A DNA stretch of 64,000 nt from an uncultured Acidobacteriia bacterium (GCA_903909435.1 CAIVVT010000301.1:124001-188000), one strand, 5' to 3'. Shown: positions 46,829 through 57,034, counted from the first letter of the stretch. Numbers and translations: made by a program. Notes: generated from the sequence alone by a model not told the origin.

Positions 46829-47170
46829 GTGAGCGCTAAATTGATTACCCGCCAGGTCGGCGACGTGACCGTGATTGACGCTGTGGGCCGCATAACCCTC
46901 GGCGAAGGCTCTTCGGTCTTCCGGGAGACCATCAAGGATCTCGTCAGCAAGGGCAACAAGAACATATTGCTCAATCTGGCCGAGGTTAGCTATATCGATT
47001 CGTCCGGGATTGGCGAGCTCGTCAGTGGTTTCACCAGCGTGAGCAACGCCGGCGGAAACCTCAAGCTCTTGAAGCTGACGAAGCGTATTCAGGATCTTCT
47101 TCAGATCACGAAGCTGTACACGGTATTTGAAGTGTTCGACGACGAGGCTAAGGCTCTCGCCAGCTTCTAG
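46829..47170 (+). CDS. STAS-domain anti-anti-sigma factor, RsbV/SpoIIAA-like
   Basis: 113 residues from GTG 46829, with AAGGAGG about ten bases upstream. The STAS fold ends its third strand at LNLAEVSYIDSSGIGELV, where one of the two serines is the phosphorylation site in RsbV-type proteins. It is the likely antagonist of the kinase encoded just upstream. Confidence 0.93.
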   Translation: MSAKLITRQVGDVTVIDAVGRITLGEGSSVFRETIKDLVSKGNKNILLNLAEVSYIDSSGIGELVSGFTSVSNAGGNLKLLKLTKRIQDLLQITKLYTVFEVFDDEAKALASF

Positions 47171-47201
47171 TTTGTTCGAAGTCTCACCTGGCAACCGATC
47201 T

Positions 47202-47236
47202 TCAAGCCCGGCGGCCTTCATGGCCGCCGGGCTTGA
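47202..47236 (+). terminator. Long hairpin after the STAS gene
   Basis: A perfect 15-bp stem (TCAAGCCCGGCGGCC with its complement) around TTCAT, flanked by an outer AGTCTC/GAGACT pairing. There is no T-tract, so it may be a transcript-end stabiliser or factor-aided terminator. Confidence 0.5.
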
Positions 47237-47305
47237 GACTATCCCTGCCCGCCTGAACGACTGCCCTGTGTTAAACTGACGTTTTGCCCGCTGGAGTTTT
47301 CTTCC

Positions 47306-48016
47306 GTGGATCGTATTACCCGGCATGACCTAAAGACCGACCCGTTTGCGCAGCAAGTTGGTCACATTGTTGAAGAAGTTGAGGCTCACCGCTCTCAGGT
47401 GATTCGCTATGGCGCTGCCGCTGTGGTGGCACTGGTGCTGATTGGCGGCATCTATTGGTTCGTCCATAGCCGGAGAGAGTCGCGGCAACTCGAACTCGCA
47501 AAGGTGATGCGCATCTGGGGCGCGCCGAGCGCCGCTCCCGTGGCCGGGGAGTTCGCCTTCACCGATCCCGCTAGCAAGGACAAAGCCCTCACGAAGGCAG
47601 CCTCAGAATTGATCGCGAACCATTCCGGCTCGGATGAAGCCGGCGCTGCCGAGTACCTGCTGGGTGTGCGCGCCGCCGATCAGGGCAAACTGGATGTGGC
47701 GGAGCGCAATTTCAAGCAGGCTGTCGCGGACGGCGGCGGCGAATACGGCACGCTTGCCAAGTCGGCCCTGGCTGAGGTCTATGTGTCGGAAGGCAAAACC
47801 GCCGACGCCGAGAAACTCCTCAAAGAACTGGTTGAGTCCCCCTCCGTGTTGGTGTCGAAAAATCAAGCCACTATGTCGCTGGCCAAGCTCTACGCGAAGA
47901 CGCGTCCGGCGGAAGCGCGTAAGCTGCTCCAGCCGCTGCTCACTGAGAAAACGTCGGTGGGGCGCCTCGCTGCAGCGCTTTACGCTGAGACGAACACGCC
48001 TGCCGCAGGCAAGTGA
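47306..48016 (+). CDS. YfgM-like membrane-anchored TPR protein
   Basis: 236 residues from a GTG start. One helix near residues 33-53 (VIRYGAAAVVALVLIGGIYW) anchors a periplasmic domain of TPR-like helices (DEAGAAEYLLGVRAADQGK, SALAEVYVSEGKTADAEKLL in part). YfgM-type proteins associate with the Sec translocon and outer-membrane protein assembly. Its stop overlaps the start of the dGTPase-like gene (GTGA). Confidence 0.75.
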   Translation: MDRITRHDLKTDPFAQQVGHIVEEVEAHRSQVIRYGAAAVVALVLIGGIYWFVHSRRESRQLELAKVMRIWGAPSAAPVAGEFAFTDPASKDKALTKAASELIANHSGSDEAGAAEYLLGVRAADQGKLDVAERNFKQAVADGGGEYGTLAKSALAEVYVSEGKTADAEKLLKELVESPSVLVSKNQATMSLAKLYAKTRPAEARKLLQPLLTEKTSVGRLAAALYAETNTPAAGK

Positions 48017-49128
48017 TTCCCAGGGAGCTGCGCTTTCCGGACCAGCATCTGCGCGGCAGGCGCTATCCCGAGCCACCCCACCCATACCGGACTGAATTCC
48101 AGCGGGATCGCGATCGCATCGTTCACGCCCGCGCTTTCCGCCGGTTGGAAGGCAAGACCCAGGTCTTTGGCGAGCGGCTTTCCGATCATTTCCGCAACCG
48201 GCTCACCCACACCATCGAAGTCGCGCAGATCGCTCGCAGCGTGGCGGTCTCGCTGTCTCTCAACGAGGACTTCACCGAGGCGCTCGCGCTCGCCCACGAT
48301 ATCGGACATCCTCCCTTCGCGCACTCGGGTGAGGAAGAACTCGATCGCCGTATGCGGCCGTTTGGCGACCGGTTCGATCACAACCTCCACGCCTTGCACA
48401 TCGTCGAGCGGTTCGAGCAGCGCTATGCACGATTCCCCGGTTTGAATCTGACCTTCGAGGTGCGCGAAGGCATGGTCAAGCATTCGCGTGACATCGAACG
48501 CGGAGACATCCCCGAGTTCGACGAGTTTCTGCCGGGGCTACGCCCGCCGCTCGAAGGCCAGCTGATCGACCTCGCCGACGAAATCGCCTATAACAGCGCG
48601 GACCTGGACGACGCCTACTCCGCCGGCTTCTTCAGTCTGGACGAGATCGCCGCCGGTGTTCCGCACTATGGCGAGTTGTTGGAGGAGATCAGGCAGCGTT
48701 TTCCCACGGCGGAGGAGGGCCTGCAGTTCCAGGAAGTTCTGCGGCGGCTGATCAATCTGCTCGTGTCGGGCTTCATCGAAGGGACGAGGGAGGCACTGCG
48801 GACCAGCGGAGCGGCTAGCGTTCAGGAAGTGCGCCAACACCCCACCCGCCTGGCCAGCCTGACGGCCGAGAGCCGGGAGGCGGATAGCGGGCTCAAACGC
48901 TTCCTGCTACAGCGCGTCTACACCGCTCCTCCGCTGATCCAGGAGCGCGAGCAGGCCACCGGGACCATCGGGAGTCTGTTCGAGTTCTTTCTGACGAACC
49001 CCGGCGAGTTGCCGGAACCGCACCGCCTGCGACTGGTGGAACTGCCCCTGCACCGGGTGGTGTGCGACTACATCGCCGGCATGACCGACAACTTCTGCCG
49101 CAACACCGCACGGCGGTTGCTCGGCTGA
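48013..49128 (+). CDS. dGTP triphosphohydrolase-like HD protein
   Basis: 371 residues from GTG 48013, coupled to the upstream stop. The HD metal site is RLTHTIEVAQIA and then ALAHDIGHPPFAHSGEEEL, with further conserved LIDLADEIAYNSADLDDA, read in part. Enzymes of the dGTPase clade remove triphosphate from dGTP or other dNTPs; shorter-type members like this one may act on several dNTPs. Confidence 0.92.
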   Translation: MIPRELRFPDQHLRGRRYPEPPHPYRTEFQRDRDRIVHARAFRRLEGKTQVFGERLSDHFRNRLTHTIEVAQIARSVAVSLSLNEDFTEALALAHDIGHPPFAHSGEEELDRRMRPFGDRFDHNLHALHIVERFEQRYARFPGLNLTFEVREGMVKHSRDIERGDIPEFDEFLPGLRPPLEGQLIDLADEIAYNSADLDDAYSAGFFSLDEIAAGVPHYGELLEEIRQRFPTAEEGLQFQEVLRRLINLLVSGFIEGTREALRTSGAASVQEVRQHPTRLASLTAESREADSGLKRFLLQRVYTAPPLIQEREQATGTIGSLFEFFLTNPGELPEPHRLRLVELPLHRVVCDYIAGMTDNFCRNTARRLLG

Positions 49129-49144
49129 GAGCGGGCGGCCGCGC

Positions 49145-49303
49145 TCACTTCTCTCCGTTGTGGTCCACGTGGCTGGAGAGCTCGGCTTTTCGCACTGCGT
49201 AGGCTTTGCGAAGCATCCGGCAGAGATCTTCCGCGAGCTTCTGCGGATTCTCGTCGTCAGGTAGATCCACTTCCACCTTGAGGTATAGATCGATGCACTT
49301 CAT
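49145..49303 (-). CDS. Conserved small hypothetical protein (52 aa)
   Basis: 52 residues from ATG 49303 (MKCIDLYLKVEVDL). A beta-strand start, an acidic DLPDDENP turn and a helix (PQKLAEDLCRMLRKAYAV) are seen; it looks like a compact cytoplasmic domain. It is divergent from the Cys-rich gene with 36 bases between starts. I see no strong ribosome-binding site. No family recognised. Confidence 0.6.
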   Translation of the reverse strand: MKCIDLYLKVEVDLPDDENPQKLAEDLCRMLRKAYAVRKAELSSHVDHNGEK

Positions 49304-49339
49304 CACTCGGATGGTACGATAGCAGCGTCGAAGAAGGTA

Positions 49340-49993
49340 ATGGGCGAAAAGAACCTCTGTCATCTCTGCCAGCGCCGACCGGCGCGGCGACACTGTCCCG
49401 CGCTGGACCGCGGCATCTGCTCCGTCTGCTGCGGCACGGAGCGGGAGCAATCCATCGGCTGCCCGCTGGAATGTGAGTATCTGCGCGACGCGCGCTATCA
49501 CGAGCGGCTTCCCGAGTTGGATCCGAAGACGCTGCCCAACCCGGAAATCGAGTTGACCGACCGGTTTATGAACGAGCACGAGAAGCTTGCCATCGTGCTG
49601 GGCCGGTTGCTCTTCATCGCCGCGGTCGAAACTCAGGGTGTGGTTGACTCCGACATGCGGGAGGCGCTCGCGTCGCTCGTGACAAGTTTCAAGACCGCCA
49701 GCGTAGGACTGATCTACGAGGCGCGTCCCGAGAACGCCATTGCCGCCGCCGTCGCCGCCCGCTTCCGCGAAGAACTGGACAAGTTCCGCGAGGCCGTCGC
49801 GAAGGGCGCGCCGGAAGGCACGCTCGTGGACAAGGACTTACTCGGCGTGTTGGTGTTCTGGCAGCGAATGGAGTACCAACGCAGCAACGGCCGCCGAAAA
49901 GGCCGTGCGTTCGTCGAGTCGCTTTACTCCCTGCTCCCCCCTCCTAAAGACGAGACGGCGGGCGAATCCGGTGGGATCGTCACCGCTGGTTAA
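49340..49993 (+). CDS. Conserved unknown with N-terminal Cys-rich (zinc-type) domain
   Basis: 217 residues. The first 45 residues carry paired cysteines, CHLCQRRPARRHC then ICSVCC and GCPLEC, which suggest a zinc or Fe-S knuckle. The remainder is helical (EHEKLAIVLGRLLFIAAVE, DKDLLGVLVFWQRMEYQRS in part) and ends in a flexible Pro-rich tail. No signal peptide. The flavin-reductase gene follows 16 bases on. I do not recognise a family and cannot name a function. Confidence 0.75.
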   Translation: MGEKNLCHLCQRRPARRHCPALDRGICSVCCGTEREQSIGCPLECEYLRDARYHERLPELDPKTLPNPEIELTDRFMNEHEKLAIVLGRLLFIAAVETQGVVDSDMREALASLVTSFKTASVGLIYEARPENAIAAAVAARFREELDKFREAVAKGAPEGTLVDKDLLGVLVFWQRMEYQRSNGRRKGRAFVESLYSLLPPPKDETAGESGGIVTAG

Positions 49994-50009
49994 GGCGTCA
50001 GCGGCGGCC

Positions 50010-50699
50010 ATGAGAGCCAGACTCGTCGCAGCTTCCGAAATCGGGCCAGAGATCAGGCACTTCCGCTTCGACGTGCCTGAAACGAAGCAACTGGAGTTCA
50101 TTCCCGGCCAGTTTGTCTCCTTCACCGGGACAGTCTCCGGCAGGGAATTCACGCGCGCTTACTCGGTTTGCTCCGCGCCCGACGGCAACCGCTTTGAACT
50201 CTGTCTGAACCGCGTACGCGAAGGCCGGTTTTCCCCCCGGCTGTTCGAGATGACTCCCGGCGCAACGGTCGGGATGTCCGGACCGCTGGGCACCTTCGTT
50301 CCGCGGCATCCGTTCCGCGATTCGGTACTCATCGCCACCGGCACGGGGATCGCTCCCTTCCGGTCGTTCCTGCGCTGGGCGCCGGTGTTGGAGAGCGGCA
50401 GGCGAATCACTTTGCTGTTCGGTGCCCGGTACCCGCTCGGCCTCTTGTACCGGAACGAGTTGCAGGCGCTGGAAAGCGAATTGTCTGGATTCCGGTTCCT
50501 GCCCACCATTACGCGCCCGGAATCCGGCTACCGCGCACGAATCGGTCGGGTTCAGCAGCATCTGGACGAAGCTCTGGACGGCCGCGCCGACGTGGATGTC
50601 TACATCTGCGGATTGCGGGAGATGGTCGACGACGTGCGCGCGATTCTGGGGAAAAAGGGCTTGCAGCGGACACAGATCCGCTACGAACGATACGACTGA
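50010..50699 (+). CDS. FAD/NAD(P)-binding ferredoxin reductase-type oxidoreductase
   Basis: 229 residues from ATG 50010. The FAD-binding barrel has FTRAYSVCSAP (RxYS), the FNR-type NAD domain has LIATGTGIAPFRSFL, LLFGARYPLGLLYRNEL and VYICGLREMVDDV. There is no iron-sulfur domain, so it needs a separate electron partner. Spacing suggests co-transcription with the Cys-rich gene upstream. Substrate is not clear; electron transfer to a redox partner is likely. Confidence 0.88.
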   Translation: MRARLVAASEIGPEIRHFRFDVPETKQLEFIPGQFVSFTGTVSGREFTRAYSVCSAPDGNRFELCLNRVREGRFSPRLFEMTPGATVGMSGPLGTFVPRHPFRDSVLIATGTGIAPFRSFLRWAPVLESGRRITLLFGARYPLGLLYRNELQALESELSGFRFLPTITRPESGYRARIGRVQQHLDEALDGRADVDVYICGLREMVDDVRAILGKKGLQRTQIRYERYD

Positions 50700-50729
50700 G
50701 TGTCCATTTTCCAGGAGAGAGCCCAATCG

Positions 50730-50753
50730 TAAACCGCGTAAATTAGCGGTTTA
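50730..50753 (+). repeat. Inverted repeat, first of a related pair
   Basis: TAAACCGC with GCGGTTTA, loop of 8 bases rich in A and T. It lies just after the reductase stop, with no T-tract on the plus strand. Confidence 0.55.
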
Positions 50754-50792
50754 GGAAATTCGGCCTTTATGATTCAATAACTTAGGATGCGG

Positions 50793-50820
50793 AACCGCAG
50801 AAATCAGCGGTTTTGTATTT
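50793..50820 (+). terminator. Hairpin with T-rich tail, second of the pair
   Basis: AACCGC with GCGGTT around an 8-base loop, followed by TTGTATTT on the plus strand. It resembles the first hairpin in both arms. It is a weak intrinsic terminator for the reductase gene, 14 bases before the convergent kinase stop. Confidence 0.5.
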
Positions 50821-50833
50821 CTGGCGCGGACAG

Positions 50834-51766
50834 TCAGGGAATAGGCCGCGTCTCAACGCGCGCATAAACTTCGCGCGTCTGTTCGAGCGAAGCGAAGCTG
50901 ACCCCGGGCAGTCGCGCCGAGGCCGTGCCCGCAGCCACACCCCAGCGCACCGACTCGGGAAAATCGTGTTTCTGCGTCTGCGCCCAGACGAAAGCCGCCG
51001 CCAGGGCGTCGCCCGCCCCGATCGGGCAGAGCGCATCGATCCGGGGAGGCACGACTTCCACGGCCCGGCCCGTGCTGTCGGCCGCCAGCGCCCCGCGCGC
51101 ACCCAGGGACAGGATGATACTCTGCGCTCCCATCGCGCGAATGCGTTCAACCGCCTCGAAGAAGTGGCTGCGCGTGATCAACGCACGGCTGAGCAGCCGC
51201 TCCGCCTCCTGCTGATTCGGTGTCACCACGGTGGGCTTTTCTTCGAGCGCGGCCTCCAGGGCCTCACCGTCGGCATCCACCAGAACTGGCACCTTCAGCT
51301 TCTGCGAGTAGTGAATCAACCGCGCGTAGAAATCGGCCGGAACGCCCGGAGGCAGGCTGCCGCAGAGCATCAACCAATCCGCGCCTCGTAGGCTCCCACG
51401 CACGGCCTTTTCCAGCCGCGCGATCTCGCTCGGATTCAAGCTTGGGCCTTTTTCGTTCAACTTCACGGCCAGTCCCTGCCGGTCGGCCACCGTGATGTTC
51501 GTGCGGATTTCCTGCCTGATCCTGACCAGGGAGAACGGAAAATCGCAACGCGTCAGGAACTCTTCGAGCAAGCGCCCCGACTTGCCCCCGCACGTCGCAA
51601 TGGCCAGCGTGTCGGCGCCAAAACTGCGCAGCACACACGAGGCATTGATGCCGCGGCCGCCAGCCGATTCGTGGGATGAGAGTATGTAGGCCCGGTCTTC
51701 GAAAACCAGTCGATCGACCGTAACGTTCCGGTCGATAGCGGGATTCACTGTGAGCGTAACGATCAA
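50834..51766 (-). CDS. 1-phosphofructokinase-type sugar kinase, PfkB family
   Basis: 310 residues from TTG 51766, which gives IVTLTVNPAIDRNVTV, the family start; the frame is open further but without a better codon. The ribokinase-like fold has GGRGINASCVL, VVTPNQQEAERLL and the anion-hole signature PIGAGDALAAAF, with its catalytic Asp. It phosphorylates fructose-1-P or a related sugar phosphate. No PTS gene adjoins it. No good ribosome-binding site is seen upstream of the TTG. Confidence 0.9.
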   Translation of the reverse strand: MIVTLTVNPAIDRNVTVDRLVFEDRAYILSSHESAGGRGINASCVLRSFGADTLAIATCGGKSGRLLEEFLTRCDFPFSLVRIRQEIRTNITVADRQGLAVKLNEKGPSLNPSEIARLEKAVRGSLRGADWLMLCGSLPPGVPADFYARLIHYSQKLKVPVLVDADGEALEAALEEKPTVVTPNQQEAERLLSRALITRSHFFEAVERIRAMGAQSIILSLGARGALAADSTGRAVEVVPPRIDALCPIGAGDALAAAFVWAQTQKHDFPESVRWGVAAGTASARLPGVSFASLEQTREVYARVETRPIP

Positions 51767-51798
51767 ACCGCCATTGTATCGGATGCTACGCTGAACGC

Positions 51799-52683
51799 TT
51801 GAGGCGTCACCCGCATTTTCTGGCTTATCTCGCCTTGTTGGCTGTCTGCTTCTTCTGGGGAACAACGTATTTGGGCATCCGCATGTCCCTGGAGACATGG
51901 CCGCCGATGATGCTGGTCTCCTTGCGTTACCTGCTCTCCGGCAGCATCATGCTGATCGGCGCAATCGCACTACGCATTCCGCTGCCCACCGGGCGCGAAC
52001 TTCGCAATACCGCCTTGACGGGCTTGCTCGTGCTGGGCATAGGCAATGGGGCGCTGGTATGGGCCGAGACCTGGGTTCCCAGCGGATTGGCGGCGCTGAT
52101 GATCACGATGTCGCCTTTCTGGTTCCTGGGGCTCAACGCCGTCATGCCTCCGCGCGAACACGTCCGTCCCGCGACCTGGCTGGGCTTGCTGGTGGGGTTG
52201 GGCGGCGCCGCGTTGCTGATTGGTCCGGGGGCCTTCGCGGGTGGCTGGCACAGCGGGCTGGTCAAGGGCTTCCTGGCGCTGCAGTTCGGGATGTTCGGCT
52301 GGACCCTGGGCTCGCTGCTCCAGCGCCGCATGCCAACCCGCGCTCACCCCATCGTTGGCGGCGCGGTCCAGCAACTCGCGGCCGGTCTGGCATGCGCACC
52401 GTGGGCGCTCATCGCCGGTGGGGACATCCATTGGTCCACGCGGGGCGTGGGGGCGCTCGCTTACCTGGTGGTCTTTGGTTCGATCGTTGGATACAGCGCC
52501 TATGTGCTCGCGATGGATCGGCTGCCCGTCGCCATCGTATCGCTGTATAACTACGTGAACCCGGTGGTCGCAGTCCTGCTCGGGTACCTGTTCTACAACG
52601 AACCCTTTGGCGCGCGCGAAGCACTCGCCATGCTGGTCATCTTCTTAGGAGTAGCGGTCGTCAAGCGCCTGGAGACGAGTTAG
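51799..52683 (+). CDS. EamA-family (DMT) transporter
   Basis: 294 residues, about ten membrane helices in two EamA halves (FLAYLALLAVCFFWGTTYLG, then LAYLVVFGSIVGYSAYVLA and NYVNPVVAVLLGYLFYNEP). Start is TTG 51799. It exports a metabolite across the inner membrane, identity unknown. It diverges from the kinase gene, with both starts TTG and 32 bases between them. Confidence 0.9.
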   Translation: MRRHPHFLAYLALLAVCFFWGTTYLGIRMSLETWPPMMLVSLRYLLSGSIMLIGAIALRIPLPTGRELRNTALTGLLVLGIGNGALVWAETWVPSGLAALMITMSPFWFLGLNAVMPPREHVRPATWLGLLVGLGGAALLIGPGAFAGGWHSGLVKGFLALQFGMFGWTLGSLLQRRMPTRAHPIVGGAVQQLAAGLACAPWALIAGGDIHWSTRGVGALAYLVVFGSIVGYSAYVLAMDRLPVAIVSLYNYVNPVVAVLLGYLFYNEPFGAREALAMLVIFLGVAVVKRLETS

Positions 52684-53342
52684 CCGTTCCGCCGTCGCCG
52701 CGCAAAGGCGTGCAGCAGGCCGCCGAGCGAGCTGAAAACGGTCAATTGCACGAAATTGAGTCCCAGGCCCAGCGCCAGTCTGTCGGGATGCTTGGGCAGG
52801 TCGAGCAGTTGATTCATGTCTTCCGCGCGTGCGCCGTACTTCCCGGAACTGTCGCGCAGCAACTGTACGAACTCGGGGTTGCCCGCCAGCGTCATGAACA
52901 GCAGCGTGATCATCACCAGCAGAATCAGGAACGTGAACAACCCGGAAATCCAGCCTAGCGCGGCTCCGCTGCGGACGTTGATCAACTGAGCGCTGCTGCG
53001 GCAGTACAAGAAAGATGCGATCCAGCCGCCTGCGAAGAGCACGAACGGAAACAGGACGCCGGACCCAACGGGGGACAACAGGACGCCAAAAACCAAGCTG
53101 AAGCAAGCGGCCAGCAAGCAACTCTTCACCACCACCCGGTTGCGGAAATCGACGTTGGCCCCGGACACGCTGACGGGCTCAGCGATGACCACGCGATCGA
53201 TTGCCGGTTCGACCGGTAGAGGAGTTCCCTCCAGTTCGGCTGGCTCCTCTTCGGCGATCAACGGTCGCAGCGGCCGCCCGCAACGATGGCAAAACAGCGC
53301 ATCCGGAACCAGTCGCGCCCCGCAAGTACAAATCTCTTCCAC
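52680..53342 (-). CDS. Zinc-ribbon membrane protein
   Basis: 220 residues from GTG 53342. An N-terminal zinc ribbon, CTCGARL and FCHRCGRPL, is joined by an acidic linker to about four membrane helices (VVKSCLLAACFSLVFGVLL, FPFVLFAGGWIASFL, ISGLFTFLILLVMITLLFM). Its 3' end overlaps the EamA stop by a few bases. Function unknown; zinc-ribbon membrane proteins are often stress-linked. Confidence 0.8.
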   Translation of the reverse strand: MEEICTCGARLVPDALFCHRCGRPLRPLIAEEEPAELEGTPLPVEPAIDRVVIAEPVSVSGANVDFRNRVVVKSCLLAACFSLVFGVLLSPVGSGVLFPFVLFAGGWIASFLYCRSSAQLINVRSGAALGWISGLFTFLILLVMITLLFMTLAGNPEFVQLLRDSSGKYGARAEDMNQLLDLPKHPDRLALGLGLNFVQLTVFSSLGGLLHAFARRRRNG

Positions 53343-53877
53343 CCCCTCAGTGTCCCGTGATAGGGGGCAACCTGCAAGCGGAGCGAGCTTTGTGCTGCCC
53401 TATTCTGCCGTTACGGCACTCAACCTGTCATGCCAACAACCCGGCCATCAGGCCGCCGAAGCGCGAGCACGGCAACTCGCTGGCATGCGGGATCGCGAGA
53501 GCAGCGGCCCGAACGAAAATCGACCGGTCAAGTCAGCCAACAGCCTCTGTTCCCGAGGGATCACGCTTTGTGGTCTGTTGTACTCTCGTCCCCCCGTCTC
53601 CCTCGCCAGGACTTCGTTTCCAGCCGCACGAAAAGGTTCAACGCATGAGAATTCCCGCCCAAGTCTCCACTGACCAATTAGCGGCGGATTGCCTCCGGGT
53701 TTGGCTCTGCTCTAGCTATGCTCCGACGCCGGTCGAAGTCGATCGCTGCGGAGATTGGAAGTTATGCCCGGCATTCGTAGCGAAGCGGATCGAGTGCGTA
53801 TAATAATAGGAGTTTAGGGTCCCGGCTGCTCCTCCACTTCACGTCTCCGCGGCCCACTTTCGGCAGAACGGTCGTCC
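53343..53877. other. Intergenic region before the ATP synthase operon
   Basis: 535 bases. No coding signal I can support is seen; a 52-codon frame from ATG 53645 lacks a recognisable family. A -10-like TATAAT at 53799-53804 lies about 75 bases before the first atp gene. The remainder has no obvious repeat, tRNA or terminator. Confidence 0.6.
53799..53804 (+). promoter_or_regulatory. -10 element, probable atp operon promoter
   Basis: A perfect TATAAT followed by AATAGGAG, about 75 bases before the b' gene. No -35 consensus at 16-18 bases; the position in the gap and the perfect hexamer support the call. Confidence 0.45.
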
Positions 53878-54333
53878 ATGGCACAAATTATCGCGATCTT
53901 TAGCGCCCTCCAGCCTATCCTTGTTCGCGCCATTCCCACGTTTCTCCTGGTAATTGCACTCCATTGGTACCTGAAAAAGGTGCTGGTTCAACCCATGGAA
54001 CGAGTGCTGGCGGAACGCCGGAAGCGCACGGAAGGCGCGGTTGCGGCCTCGGAAGCTGCTCTGGCAGACGTGAACGCCAAAATGACCGCGTATGAGAAGG
54101 CGCTGTACGAAGCCCGCGCCGGTGTCTACGCCGATCAGGAACAGAACCGCCGCAACCTCGTGGCCGATCAATCAGCCGCGATTGAAGCCGCCAAGCAGAA
54201 GGTGGCCGCCCAGGTAGCCGCAGCCACCGCCGAGATAGCCGCGCAAGCCAAGGCTGCGCGCGCGGAATTGGCCGGGGAGAGCGAACGGTTAGCCGACCAG
54301 ATTGCGGCGGCCGTTCTGGCGGGGAGAAACTAG
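53878..54333 (+). CDS. F-type ATP synthase subunit b'
   Basis: 151 residues. One N-terminal helix (about 13-29, LVRAIPTFLLVIALHWYL) is followed by a long amphipathic coiled coil with Ala-rich heptads, the b-type peripheral stalk. It has no signal peptide, as for b' of the b'/b pair. It forms the stator with b, joining the membrane sector to delta and alpha. It opens the seven-gene atp cluster. Confidence 0.9.
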   Translation: MAQIIAIFSALQPILVRAIPTFLLVIALHWYLKKVLVQPMERVLAERRKRTEGAVAASEAALADVNAKMTAYEKALYEARAGVYADQEQNRRNLVADQSAAIEAAKQKVAAQVAAATAEIAAQAKAARAELAGESERLADQIAAAVLAGRN

Positions 54334-54334
54334 G

Positions 54335-54883
54335 ATGCGCCGACTGGCTTTGTTGCTGCTGTTCGCGTGCGCGGCGTTTGCCGCGGAAGAGGGCGGCGCC
54401 GCCAAACACGAAGTCGGCGATCAATTGCTCCAAAAGTGGATCAATTTCGCGATTTTGGCCGCGGGCATCGGTTTTCTCGTGGTGAAGGTTGGCGGTCCTG
54501 CGTTCCGGTCGAAAAAGCAGGAAATCCTGGATGGGCTGGCCGAAGGCACGCGCCGCGCGGAAGCTGCGGCGGAAAAAGCCGCGGAGATCGACCGTCGTAT
54601 GGCCGGCCTGCAGTCTGAGGTCGCCGTGCTGCGCGAGAAAGCGAACACAGAGATGACCGCGGAGGCCGGAAGGCTTCGCCGCGAAACGGCCGAGCACATC
54701 GCCAAGGTCGAACATAGCGCGGAACTCGACATCGCCTCTGCCGCCAAAGCCGCACGTTTGGAGCTGAAGGGCTATGTTGCCGATCTGGCCCTCGACCTGG
54801 CCCGCCGGAAAGTGTCAGCGAAGATCGACGATGCGACGCAGGCCGCACTGGTCGATCGCTTCGCCCGGGGTCTGAACAACTAG
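54335..54883 (+). CDS. atpF: F-type ATP synthase subunit b
   Basis: 182 residues from ATG 54335, one base after the b' stop, with GGGAG upstream. An N-terminal signal-like segment ending AFAAEEGG is followed by a membrane helix (INFAILAAGIGFLVV) and a long Ala/Glu-rich coiled coil. Signal-bearing b subunits paired with b' occur in Deltaproteobacteria and Acidobacteria. Confidence 0.92.
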   Translation: MRRLALLLLFACAAFAAEEGGAAKHEVGDQLLQKWINFAILAAGIGFLVVKVGGPAFRSKKQEILDGLAEGTRRAEAAAEKAAEIDRRMAGLQSEVAVLREKANTEMTAEAGRLRRETAEHIAKVEHSAELDIASAAKAARLELKGYVADLALDLARRKVSAKIDDATQAALVDRFARGLNN

Positions 54884-54898
54884 GAAAGAGCAGCCAGA

Positions 54899-55450
54899 AT
54901 GTCCCTAGCCGTTGCCAATCAATACGCCAAAGCGCTGCTCGAAGTGGTGGACAAGCCCGGCTCAAAGGTCGCTCCGGAGAGCGTGCTGGAGCAGCTGGAA
55001 ACCTTCGAATCCGCGCTGGCCGAATCGCGCGAGTTTCGCGTGGCGCTGCTTTCGCCCGCCGTATCGTCAGTGCAGAAGAGCAAGGTTCTCGCGCGTGTCG
55101 GCGGCATCCTCGGGCTGTCCCCGGTCGTCGGAAACTTCCTGAACGTCGTCACCAGTCACCGCCGAATCCCGCTGCTCTCGCAAATCCGCGTCCAGTTTCG
55201 GGCGCACCTGGATGATCAGCTAGGGATCGTGCGCGCAAGAATCGCCGCCGCCCGGGAACTGGGCGCCGCGCAAAGGTCCTCGCTGGAGTCCAGTCTGGCC
55301 AGTTCGGTCAAGGGAAGCCTGCGCTGCTCGTACAGTGTAGATGGCGCGTTGCTAGGCGGCGTGACGGTTCAAATCGGTTCGAAGGTCCTGGACGGCTCGG
55401 TGCGCGGTCAACTCGACTCGCTGCGCCGCCGTTTGGTCGCCGAAGGTTAG
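54899..55450 (+). CDS. atpH: F-type ATP synthase subunit delta
   Basis: 183 residues, standard length. The N-terminal six-helix domain starts LAVANQYAKALLEV and the C-terminal region has LLGGVTVQIGSKVLDGSV, the family signature. It connects the b/b' stalk to the top of the alpha3beta3 head. Confidence 0.94.
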   Translation: MSLAVANQYAKALLEVVDKPGSKVAPESVLEQLETFESALAESREFRVALLSPAVSSVQKSKVLARVGGILGLSPVVGNFLNVVTSHRRIPLLSQIRVQFRAHLDDQLGIVRARIAAARELGAAQRSSLESSLASSVKGSLRCSYSVDGALLGGVTVQIGSKVLDGSVRGQLDSLRRRLVAEG

Positions 55451-55504
55451 GGCGCGGTTTGCGCCGCAGTTTGCGTAGTCGAAAGGGTTAAGGAAAAGGT
55501 ATCT

Positions 55505-57034
<1,530 letters not shown>

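Noticed and set aside
53140-53803. Plus-strand frames upstream of the atp operon
   Set aside because: They begin inside the zinc-ribbon gene on the opposite strand, and their sequence is low in recognisable structure.
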